A stretch of 64,000 nucleotides of DNA from Helicobacter marmotae (lineage in GTDB: Bacteria > Campylobacterota > Campylobacteria > Campylobacterales > Helicobacteraceae), in the NCBI RefSeq assembly GCF_003364255.1, contig NZ_NXLR01000010.1, positions 1-64,000 on the forward strand, written 5' to 3'. The translations under genes were made by a program, and so were the position numbers. Shown here in pieces: positions 34,957 to 42,817 of this stretch. Each line of letters starts with the position of its first letter. Within the stretch, counting starts at the first letter, position 1. The notes below the pieces were generated by a model. The model was not told the DNA's origin. It saw only the letters and a list, made by a program, of their open reading frames with translations, and ran no database searches.

Positions 34957-36258
34957 ATGAGGCATATAGGTCTGCAAGAGCATTTAACTAAGCTTGATTT
35001 AGCTCACATTTGGCACCCTTGCACGCAGATGAAAGACCATGAAAATCTCCCCCTTATTCCTATAAGAAAAGCCAAGGGGTTGTATTTATATGATTTTAAT
35101 GACAAGGCGTATATGGATTGCGTGAGCTCGTGGTGGGTTAATCTTTTTGGGCATGCAAATGAGTATATTAACCAAAAGATAAAAGCCCAGCTTGAGACTT
35201 TAGAACATGTAATTTTAGCGGGCTTTACGCATGAGGGTATTATCACGCTTTCTCAAAGGCTTTGCGCGCTTTTACCCACTCAGTTTCAAAAGTGCTTTTA
35301 CGCAGATAATGGCTCTAGTGCGGTAGAAGTAGCCTTAAAAATGAGCTTTCATTATCATCTCAATAAAGGGCAAAAAAGGTATAAATTCTTATCTCTTAGC
35401 AATGCCTATCACGGCGAGACTTTGGGGGCTTTGAGCGTGGGTGATGTGGCATTATATAAAGAGACTTACAAACCCTTACTTTTAGAGTGCTTAAGCACCC
35501 CTGTGCCACAAAGCGAGGACTTTGAAAAAGAGTTAAAAGCCTTAAAAAATACCTTAGAAAAAGAGGGTAAAAATATTTGTGCCTTTATCTTAGAGCCATT
35601 GGTACAATGTGCGGGGAATATGCACTGCTATAGTGTGAAATTTATCGATGAAGCCCTAAAACTTTGCCGTGAATTTAATGTGCAAGTGATTTTTGATGAA
35701 ATCGCAGTAGGTTTTGGACGCACAGGAGAGATGTTCGCGCTTGAATATTGCGAGCAAAAGCCCGATTTTCTTTGCCTCTCAAAGGGCATTACAGGAGGCT
35801 ACCTGCCCTTATCCGTAGTGATTACAAGTGATGAAATTTATAATGCCTTTTATGCACCATATGAAGCACAAAAAGCATTTTTGCATTCTCATTCTTACAC
35901 AGGTAATGCCCTTGCTTGTGCGGCTGCAAATGCCGTGCTAGATATATTTGAAAGTCAAAATGTGTTGGAAAATAATATGGTTTTATCAAGCTTTATTTGG
36001 GAGAAATGGCAAGGTTTAAAAAGCTTTGATTGTGTGGGCAATCTTCGGCATTGCGGTATGATTTTTGCCTTTGATTTAGTGGGATTTGAGGGAGTGCGTA
36101 AGGGCTTAGAGGTTTTTAAAAAAGGCTTAGAATATGGCTTGCTTTTACGCCCATTGGGTAATACTATCTACCTTATGCCTCCTTATATTTTAACCAAAGA
36201 GCAGGCAAGCTACATCATAGAATCGCTTGTAAAAATCCTTAAAAGCCTCACACGATGA
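34957..36258 (+). CDS. bioA: adenosylmethionine-8-amino-7-oxononanoate aminotransferase
   Basis: PLP aminotransferase using SAM as amino donor to make 7,8-diaminopelargonate. Class III aminotransferase blocks are present: [12 protein letters not shown] at the N-terminus, [46 protein letters not shown] and the PLP Lys in CLSKGITGG. It is 434 residues, normal length. ATG 34957 follows AAAGGAAAGTG. Its 3' end overlaps a broken methylase gene by 4 bp. It is separated from bioFGC by 5 kb of restriction genes, unlike compact biotin operons. Confidence 0.93.
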   Translation: MRHIGLQEHLTKLDLAHIWHPCTQMKDHENLPLIPIRKAKGLYLYDFNDKAYMDCVSSWWVNLFGHANEYINQKIKAQLETLEHVILAGFTHEGIITLSQRLCALLPTQFQKCFYADNGSSAVEVALKMSFHYHLNKGQKRYKFLSLSNAYHGETLGALSVGDVALYKETYKPLLLECLSTPVPQSEDFEKELKALKNTLEKEGKNICAFILEPLVQCAGNMHCYSVKFIDEALKLCREFNVQVIFDEIAVGFGRTGEMFALEYCEQKPDFLCLSKGITGGYLPLSVVITSDEIYNAFYAPYEAQKAFLHSHSYTGNALACAAANAVLDIFESQNVLENNMVLSSFIWEKWQGLKSFDCVGNLRHCGMIFAFDLVGFEGVRKGLEVFKKGLEYGLLLRPLGNTIYLMPPYILTKEQASYIIESLVKILKSLTR

Positions 36259-37001
36259 AATACAATGAGATTGATCTAAAACATTGGCGTCAATGTCAAA
36301 TTAATGTAGATTCTTTATGGCTTATTGCAAATAGAGATAAAAGCGGTAAGCATAAAAATATCTATCATGGGAATTTTATCCCTCAAGTTGCCCGCGAATT
36401 ATTTACACGCTATACCAAAAGGAATGAGATTGTGCTTGATGCGTTTTTGGGTAGTGGCACAAGTCTTTATGAAGCCCAAAATTTAGGGCGTAAGTGTATT
36501 GGTATGGATATAAATCCTAAGATTTTAGAATATGTCAAATCACAAATGGATGGAGAAAGTTGCTCTAGCACATATTATTTTGGATTCTGTGATAATACAG
36601 ATAGTTCTAGCGTAGATTGCTTTATGCAAGAAGGCTTAGAATCTCTAGGAAGCAAAAGTGTGCAATTTATAATTTTACATCCTCCTTATATGGATATTAT
36701 TCGCTTTAGTAAAAACGCTAATGATTTGAGCCATTTAGATAATCTCACAGATTTTATCTAAGCCTTTTTAAAAAGCACTCAAAATGTGATAAAATTTTTA
36801 GATGTTGGACGCTATTTTGCGCTTGTCGTTGGCGATGTATATAAACAAAGCGAAGTAAAGCCTTTGGGATTTTATGTAATGGATAGCATTAAAAAGCATT
36901 TTAATGTGAAGCTTAAGGGAATCATAGTAAAAAATATAGAGGGCAATCGCGGAAAATCTCGGACAATTAGTCAAAAAGGAATCGAAAAATGCAAGATTTA
37001 A
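36255..37001 (+). pseudogene. DNA methyltransferase gene interrupted by an in-frame stop
   Basis: The first 168 codons hold a SAM motif (LDAFLGSGTSLYEA, about residues 61-74) and the catalytic motif LHPPYMDII. A TAA at 36759-36761 then ends the frame. The same frame stays open afterwards: AFLKSTQNVIKFLDVGRYFALVVGDVYK..., giving 71 codons from the GTG at 36786 to the stop at 37001. No base shift is needed to join them, so one nonsense change (for instance from a Tyr codon) would explain it. The tail overlaps the next nuclease gene by 13 bp, as expected for a methylase-endonuclease pair. The product is probably inactive unless read through. Confidence 0.78.
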
Positions 37002-37714
37002 CCTACGAAGGAGCTATAGAGCAAGTGATGCGAAACAATGGTGGATTTGCTTCACTAAAACAAATCTATAATGAAGTTTGGCTTTTTAAGGATAAAAGCA
37101 AAATTAGCGGTAAAACCCCACACAACACCATTCAAGAAAGAGTGCAAAGAAGCAAAAAGTTTTTTAGAATCGGACTTGGTATTTATGGGTTAAGTGAGCT
37201 AAAAAATAAAATCTTGCTTAGCGAACAAATACCCAAAACCAAAGAAGAAAAGGTTGAAAAAACTCACGCAAGGATTCAAGGAATGCTCCTTGAGCTTGGA
37301 AATCTGCGCGGATTTGATACTTATACCAACGACAAAAGTTGGACTTTTGATGGCAAGAATCTTGGAATGCTAAGCTCTCTTAAAAGTGTGCCACCTTTTA
37401 CTTATCAGCAAATCATTGATAGAAATATCGCATTTTGTGATGTTGTGTGGTTTAGTGGGGAAGAGTTTTTATATCCTACAAGGATTTGTGAAGTCGAGCA
37501 TAGCACGGATTTTAGGGACGCACTGCTTAAGTTTAAAGAACTTGAATTTTTTAATGTTGAATTTTATTGCATTTCTAGTGAAAATCGCAAAACAAAATTT
37601 GATAGAGAAATCACAAGGGCGACATTTAAGAGCATAAAATCAAGGGTAAAATTTCTTACTTATGATGAAATTATTTCTGCTTATGAGTTTGAAAGGCAAA
37701 AAATAAATTTTTGA
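36989..37714 (+). CDS. restriction endonuclease with N-terminal HARE-HTH domain
   Basis: 241 residues. Residues 5-70 form a HARE-HTH winged helix (EGAIEQVMRNNGGFASLKQI...GKTPHNTIQERVQRSKKFFRIGLGIYGL). The C-terminal half carries a PD-(D/E)XK-like core around FCDVVWFS and ICEVEHSTDFRDALLKFKEL. It is fully open and follows the broken methylase with a 13-bp overlap, so it looks like the nuclease of that pair. An intact nuclease beside a dead methylase is unusual; another methylase may protect the sites or this nuclease may be silent. Confidence 0.7.
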   Translation: MQDLTYEGAIEQVMRNNGGFASLKQIYNEVWLFKDKSKISGKTPHNTIQERVQRSKKFFRIGLGIYGLSELKNKILLSEQIPKTKEEKVEKTHARIQGMLLELGNLRGFDTYTNDKSWTFDGKNLGMLSSLKSVPPFTYQQIIDRNIAFCDVVWFSGEEFLYPTRICEVEHSTDFRDALLKFKELEFFNVEFYCISSENRKTKFDREITRATFKSIKSRVKFLTYDEIISAYEFERQKINF

Positions 37715-37768
37715 AACAATAATTAATTTGACAAAATTAAAAAAAGGAAAATTTATCAGCATTATTGT

Positions 37769-38506
37769 ATGGGGCGGGAGCGGTTTTTGGATTCCCAAAA
37801 GGCAGAATCTAGCGTGTGCGATTCTCATAAGAGACAATATTTTAGCGACTATAATGGTGCAAAAATTGATGCGATTCGCACAAAGCTAGAGCAATGGCAA
37901 AAAGAGGGTAAAATCTCCTCACAAGCCTATTTTCACCTCCTTGCCTCACTTTTAGAATCTGCTGATAAAGTCGCAAATACCGCTTCTGTTTATGGAGCGT
38001 TTCTCAAACATCTCAAAAAAAGTGCGCAAAAGCCACTTGTGCTAAGCCCTGCGGTTTTTGAATACGATACACATTCGCACCCTGTTTTTAACGAAGATTC
38101 CAATACACTCATTCATAAAATCAAGGGTGATACTCTTTATCTTGACCCTCCATACAATGCGCGAGAATATGGGGCAAATTATCATTTGCTGAACACCATT
38201 GCACGTTATGATGACTTCACTCCAAAGGGCAAAACGGGCTTAAGAGAATATGAAAAGTCTAATTGGTGCAAAAAGGCAAAAGTTGCAAATGAGTTAGAAA
38301 GCTTAATCAAAAATGCAAATTTTGAATGGATTTTTTTAAGTTACAATGATGAGGGATTGCTGAGTTTAGAACAAATTGCAGAAATTTTAAAAAAATATGG
38401 CGCATATTCACTCAAAAGCCAAAAACACCAACGCTTTAAAGCAGATTCTAAAAGAATGCAAAAACAAGATTTCACAATAGAATATTTGCATATTTTAAGA
38501 AAATAA
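37769..38506 (+). pseudogene. N-terminally truncated D12-class adenine methylase
   Basis: 245 codons covering only the second part of a D12 methylase: YFSDYNGAKIDAIRTKLEQW, the ADKVANTASVYGAFLKHLKK block and the catalytic LYLDPPYNAREYGANYHLLN. The N-terminal part with the SAM motif (F-x-G-x-G) is missing; upstream lies only 54 bp and then the HARE-HTH nuclease. The first codons (MGRERFLDSQK...) do not look like the family and may be chance. Likely a remnant left by recombination. Confidence 0.72.
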
Positions 38507-38509
38507 ACT

Positions 38510-38590
38510 TTAGCTTTTTAAAAGCTCGTAGTTTGTCTTCTCTAAAATTTTATCCTCAACCCTTTGTTTTAAATCATTTGGCAATACTTG
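38510..38590 (-). pseudogene. remnant of a Type III Mod N-terminus
   Basis: The minus strand encodes DLKQRVEDKILEKTNYELLK followed by a stop. The intact mod gene at 45396 begins with KDLAQRVEDKILEQGNYELL, so this is a decayed paralogous fragment. It shows that another copy of the mod 5' end once lay here, or that recombination moved a piece. Confidence 0.6.
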
Positions 38591-38664
38591 CTCCTTTCTA
38601 AAGTATTCATTTAAGAGCTTCTGTATTTTTTATGATTGCAGCTTAAATGTGCTTTTTCAAAACT

Positions 38665-38801
38665 TTGAATGATTTTTTAAATTCTTTGCTGCGTGCTCCT
38701 ATGCTCATTACTCCGCAAAGATTGATATTTTTACACTCTCCTTTGATTTTAAGGCTTTATTAGGAGAGCATTATGGTTTGAAGTTGGAGATTGTGAGACA
38801 T
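38665..38801 (+). pseudogene. remnant of a methylase C-terminus
   Basis: An open stretch ends in FDFKALLGEHYGLKLEIVRH and a stop. The intact methylase at 38895-40001 ends in DYFKALLGEHYEN, and the nucleotide block AAGGCTTTATTAGGAGAGCA is almost the same as its 3' end (39967-39986). It is most simply a 3' fragment of a related gene. Confidence 0.5.
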
Positions 38802-38854
38802 TGAAAGCTTGAATAATGCGTAAGAATAAGCTTAAGATATAATAAAGATTTTAT

Positions 38855-38877
38855 AAAACAAAGTTGCTATAATGATG
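38855..38877 (+). promoter_or_regulatory. shared promoter cassette, copy 3 (TaqI-like methylase)
   Basis: AAAACAAAGTTGCTATAATG with TATAAT at 38868-38873, followed by ATGAAAGGCAAAGAGGCAAG before the methylase ATG at 38895. Same block as copies at 31508 and 34896 but on the plus strand. Confidence 0.68.
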
Positions 38878-38894
38878 AAAGGCAAAGAGGCAAG

Positions 38895-40001
38895 ATGAGT
38901 ATTCAAACGCATTTAGATACCAAGCAAACTATTAATTTAGGAAGTTTTTACACACCTGATTTTATTGTGCAAATTGCACATTCAATGCTTAAAAAAACAA
39001 TACGCAACACTAAAGATTATATCTTGCTTGATAGCTCTTGTGGATATGGGAGTTTTTTAAATTTACAAGGCTTTAAGCAAAAAATCGGCATAGATATTGA
39101 CAAAGAGGCTTTAAAAAGAGCAAAAGATCGCTTTAAAAATCATTCAAGCTCTCCTATTTTTTTGCACCTAAATGCCCTTTATCAAGTAAAAAGAGAAAAA
39201 TTTCAATTAAAGCAAGATGATAAGCTTATCATTATAGGCAACCCACCCTTTAATGATAAAAGCTCTATAGTGCAAAAGCATTTAAAAGAAAAACAAACAT
39301 TAAAGATTGACAAAGAGCTTCAAACAAGAGATATTGGCATTGGTTTTTTACGCTCTTTTGATGTACTAAATGCTGATTATATTTGCGTTTTACACCCTCT
39401 TTCTTATTTAATTAAAGAGACAAATTTCAAAACCCTCAAAAATTTTTCAAAGCATTATGTTTTAGTTGATAATTGCATTATTAGCTCGCAAATTTTCTGC
39501 CCCAAATCTTTAAGCTATTTCCCCATAATCATTGCTTTATATAAAAAAGATAAGCAAGGAATGGATTTTAATTTTATTTCAAATTTTAGTTTTAAAAGCT
39601 TGGAGGGCAGAACTTTTAAACTGAGTGATTTTGAGTTTATTTCAAAATATATTGATAAATATCCTAACAAAAATCGCATAAAAGATTCTCAAAAAATAGC
39701 GATGTTTTACACAATGCGTGATATTAATGCCCTGCGCCGCTCTAAAACCTTTATTGACAAAGATTGCACAAATGCACTTTATATTACAAAAGAAAAATAC
39801 AGCCTTTATTGCTATGTTGATGTTTTTAAGATGATGATTTCTTGTGTGCCTTATTATTTGGGTAATTGCGATATTTTAATTGATTTTAAGGCTTTTAAAA
39901 ATTTAGAATCTCATTTTATCAAAGCAAGTGAAAATAAAGTAATAGATTCAAAAATTGAGGATTATTTTAAGGCTTTGTTAGGAGAACATTATGAGAATTG
40001 A
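38895..40001 (+). CDS. Type II N6-adenine methyltransferase, gamma class (TaqI/HincII-like)
   Basis: 368 residues with gamma-class order: LGSFYTPDFIV near the N-terminus, SAM motif LLDSSCGYGSF (about residues 45-55), then IGNPPFNDKSSI (catalytic NPPF). The C-terminal part would recognise DNA. It is followed by a small open frame that overlaps by 11 bp, the usual place of the cognate endonuclease. Expression probably comes from the shared promoter cassette. The target is not predictable from reading alone. Confidence 0.82.
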   Translation: MSIQTHLDTKQTINLGSFYTPDFIVQIAHSMLKKTIRNTKDYILLDSSCGYGSFLNLQGFKQKIGIDIDKEALKRAKDRFKNHSSSPIFLHLNALYQVKREKFQLKQDDKLIIIGNPPFNDKSSIVQKHLKEKQTLKIDKELQTRDIGIGFLRSFDVLNADYICVLHPLSYLIKETNFKTLKNFSKHYVLVDNCIISSQIFCPKSLSYFPIIIALYKKDKQGMDFNFISNFSFKSLEGRTFKLSDFEFISKYIDKYPNKNRIKDSQKIAMFYTMRDINALRRSKTFIDKDCTNALYITKEKYSLYCYVDVFKMMISCVPYYLGNCDILIDFKAFKNLESHFIKASENKVIDSKIEDYFKALLGEHYEN

Positions 40002-40482
40002 AAAATTGGAAAATCAAAAGATTTTTATAGAAATTCCACTCACCGCACAAAGTGGCAAAACTCGAGTAAAGGAAAGAAATAGTTTCTATGAATACGGCTT
40101 GCCCGTAGCCACAAAAACAAAAAGTTTTTCTCAAAAACACTATGTAGAATGGCAAATTGGCTACGATGTGGATAAAAAAGATAAAGAAAAACTATCTCTA
40201 AGCACCTTGCAGGAAACAAATTTTTTAGGAGCAAATGGCAAAAATAAAGCCTTGTATGAATTAAGTGAATATTTATATTATTTTAAAAAATGGAATTTTA
40301 TCAGTAAAGAAGAGCTTAAAAACTTATGTGAATTTTTATCTAATGTTAAAAATAATGAATTTTTAGATTCCAACCCTAATTTATCAATTTTAAGAAGCCA
40401 CCCTATAAATAAAAATATTTTGCAAATGAATTTTTGTTATTGTGAAGTTAAATATCCAGCTTTAATGTATAAATTTAGCTAA
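39991..40482 (+). CDS. probable cognate endonuclease, likely truncated
   Basis: 163 residues, starting at an ATG that overlaps the methylase stop by 11 bp. I do not recognise the family. It is Lys/Asn/Glu-rich with no clear PD-(D/E)XK or HNH motif in what remains, though FIEIPLTAQSGKTRVKERNS and EWQIGYDVDKKDKEK look like a folded domain. The stop codon lies exactly where a bioF remnant begins, which suggests the 3' part was lost in a rearrangement. Position argues for a restriction endonuclease; sequence does not prove it. Confidence 0.45.
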   Translation: MRIEKLENQKIFIEIPLTAQSGKTRVKERNSFYEYGLPVATKTKSFSQKHYVEWQIGYDVDKKDKEKLSLSTLQETNFLGANGKNKALYELSEYLYYFKKWNFISKEELKNLCEFLSNVKNNEFLDSNPNLSILRSHPINKNILQMNFCYCEVKYPALMYKFS

Positions 40483-40622
40483 AAATGAGGGCTTAAAACA
40501 AGCATTTTTGAAGGCTTAAGGCAGAGGATTTTTCTCTCAAACTCTAGGAGTTTAAGCGGGAATTTTAGCATTTATGAGGAGTTTGAATCTAGCCTTGCAA
40601 AGCATTTAAAAATAAAGAAATC
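40481..40622 (+). pseudogene. bioF fragment (decayed second copy)
   Basis: About 140 bp matching the intact bioF coding strand at about 29447-29597 (minus strand). An uninterrupted match of about 66 bp spans 40542-40607, encoding the RSLSGNFSIYEEFESSLAK part of bioF. Small deletions break the frame elsewhere. It lies in plus orientation, opposite to intact bioF. Confidence 0.85.
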
Positions 40623-40702
40623 CTACGTGAAATTGAGGGAGCTTAACTCCTTTAATCTCCTTGCATTAATCCATAGGCTTTAAGATTTAAATCCTAGAGT
40701 CT

Positions 40703-42817
40703 TTAAGGTTTTTTCTCAATTTTTTTCTTAAATTGATCTTGTGTCAAATGCTCCTCCTCACTACTCCATATATCCCAAGAATCGCCCTTCTTAATGGGTA
40801 TATAAAAGCTATATTTTGTTTTTTGAGCGATTATTTTATAAAGCTTTTTTAGCTCTTGTATTTTGTCGTCATACTCGGTGCTGTTGATGTTTTGTTCGCT
40901 TGAGGTATTGAAACTTTTGACTTCAAAAATGTGGATTCTATCTGCCCAGTCTTTTAAAATAAAATCCGGATAAGAAAAATGATACCCCTCTAAATAATAT
41001 TCAAATTTCAATTGAGAATTAAAAGTAAAATTCTTACCCAAAAGATAAATTCTCTCATTGTTTATTTCAAGATGTTTTATCAGTCTTTGTTTTTTATCCG
41101 GAGCGTCCTCATCATAAAGATTAATTAAAAACCCTAGCCATTCTCTCTCCGATTCGCTGTCAAAGTAAAATTCCTTATTATTATTTTCCCATATCCATTT
41201 TATATCTTCTCTCTTAAAATCCGTTTTTTGCAAAACACTCTCCAAAGGCAAAACTTGCCCTTCGCCCACAAGCTCTAAGGTTTTTTCATAATCACACACG
41301 ATTTTTTCAAAGCCCTTTTTAATCTCATCAAAATGGACAGAGAATTTAAACCAATTTTTTACCGCTAGCTCCTCATTTTCTGCCTCTAAAACATAATTTT
41401 TGCAAAGTCCATAAAGAGGCTCATTGCCTTTATACTGCGCATAAAGTCCAAAAATATTATTTTTCCTTGCCTCTTTTTGCCCTAACTTTTGCAAAAAACT
41501 TTTTACATCAAAGGCATTTTGACTGCTTGTATCTTCTATTTTTTGAAGCCTTGAAGTGCGGATTGTAAATTCCTTTTGCACTTCATTTTCAAACAAGCCT
41601 CCCCTATTCTCGCCCCTTAGCCTCACACCCACGCTACTCTCACTCTTAGGCTTTATCCCATACACATACGCCACGCTTATAAGCTCTTGCAAACTCTCAC
41701 TTAAGTTCTCAAACTCAAGCAAATAAGGATTTCGCCTTACCCTGCCTATAACTTGCTCATCAAGTTGCTTTGACTGGCTATCTCGCATTTGATAAAGCAT
41801 ACAAGCCCTCGGTATATCCCAACCCTCGCTAATCACCATTTTAAAGATAATTATATCAATCGTGCTTTGATTGCTTTTTGCATAACTTTTCCATTTTTTC
41901 ACGCTTAAATTTTGCGTTTTTATCCTATCATTGGTATCGCTTTTATCTTTATTGCTCGCTTTGTCATCAACGATAAACATCCATTTTAAATGCGAAAACC
42001 GCTCTTTATTTAAGTTTTCTTTGATTACTTTTAACTCCTCATCTGCCTTGTTTTTATTAGAAATTTGTATGATAAGGCAAGGGTTTATCCCTAAATGTTC
42101 CACATAATCCTTTTTAAGTGCTAAAAACTTCTCTAAAGCCACTTCAAGCCCTGCCTCCTCATCATACTCCACTCTTTTTATAAGCCTTGCACTCATAGCT
42201 TCTTCCTCGCTTATACACACATCAGGGAATTGCCCTTTTGTAAGCTTTGGCGTAGCAGAGACATTCAGCACTTTCTCAAAATACCTCCCCTCTGTGTTTT
42301 TTGGTTTTATAATCAAATCATCTAAATTGCTTGTGGCGATATGGCACTCATCTTTTATCAAATAAATTTGTTTTTCCTTATACTCCTCCCCGCTTAGCTT
42401 CTCTTTAAAACCCTTTAAGCCTCGTAAAAACCGCACAAGCACACCTTGGTCTTTAAGCTTCTTTTTATCCGCATACAAATCCCTAGGTAGCACATAGACA
42501 TTATAATCTAAAGGGATATACAGGCTTTCTTCCTTTGTGCCTTCACTCTCTATTAAAAATGGCTTTAAATGCCTAAATTGCTCCTTAAAAGTGCAAAAAG
42601 CCTTGTAATTTTGCTCGCCTAAATCCCCCTTTGACAAGCTGGATACGACAAAAACGGCTTTTTCATTGCTACTTAGAATCTCATTCATAAATGAAGCCAT
42701 CATAAAAGTCTTTCCACTTCCTGTAGGGGCTTTGAAGGTCGTTTCTCTTTTATTTTTAAACACTTCTACAAGCTTAGCTACCGCCTGCTTTTGTAAATCT
42801 CTTGCTTCATTTGTCAT
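40703..42817 (-). CDS. Type III restriction enzyme Res subunit
   Basis: 704-residue SF2 helicase-nuclease that cuts DNA after ATP-driven movement when complexed with Mod. Walker A is FKAPTGSGKTFM (about residue 26), the DEAD-like box is LIKDECHIA, and motif VI is QVIGRVRRNP. Near the C-terminus FILKDWADRIHIFEVKSF gives the PD-(D/E)XK nuclease. It is shorter than many Res proteins (900-1000) but has both ends of the domain order. Its ATG overlaps the mod stop by 11 bp. It stays open regardless of the mod tract. Confidence 0.88.
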   Translation of the reverse strand: MTNEARDLQKQAVAKLVEVFKNKRETTFKAPTGSGKTFMMASFMNEILSSNEKAVFVVSSLSKGDLGEQNYKAFCTFKEQFRHLKPFLIESEGTKEESLYIPLDYNVYVLPRDLYADKKKLKDQGVLVRFLRGLKGFKEKLSGEEYKEKQIYLIKDECHIATSNLDDLIIKPKNTEGRYFEKVLNVSATPKLTKGQFPDVCISEEEAMSARLIKRVEYDEEAGLEVALEKFLALKKDYVEHLGINPCLIIQISNKNKADEELKVIKENLNKERFSHLKWMFIVDDKASNKDKSDTNDRIKTQNLSVKKWKSYAKSNQSTIDIIIFKMVISEGWDIPRACMLYQMRDSQSKQLDEQVIGRVRRNPYLLEFENLSESLQELISVAYVYGIKPKSESSVGVRLRGENRGGLFENEVQKEFTIRTSRLQKIEDTSSQNAFDVKSFLQKLGQKEARKNNIFGLYAQYKGNEPLYGLCKNYVLEAENEELAVKNWFKFSVHFDEIKKGFEKIVCDYEKTLELVGEGQVLPLESVLQKTDFKREDIKWIWENNNKEFYFDSESEREWLGFLINLYDEDAPDKKQRLIKHLEINNERIYLLGKNFTFNSQLKFEYYLEGYHFSYPDFILKDWADRIHIFEVKSFNTSSEQNINSTEYDDKIQELKKLYKIIAQKTKYSFYIPIKKGDSWDIWSSEEEHLTQDQFKKKIEKKP

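Larger units (their letters stand above)
38507..38894. other. 388-bp stretch of gene remnants and a promoter
   Basis: Holds no intact gene. It contains a minus-strand piece of a Mod-like N-terminus (38510-38590), a plus-strand piece of a methylase C-terminus (about 38665-38801) and the promoter of the next methylase (38855-38877). Confidence 0.6.
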
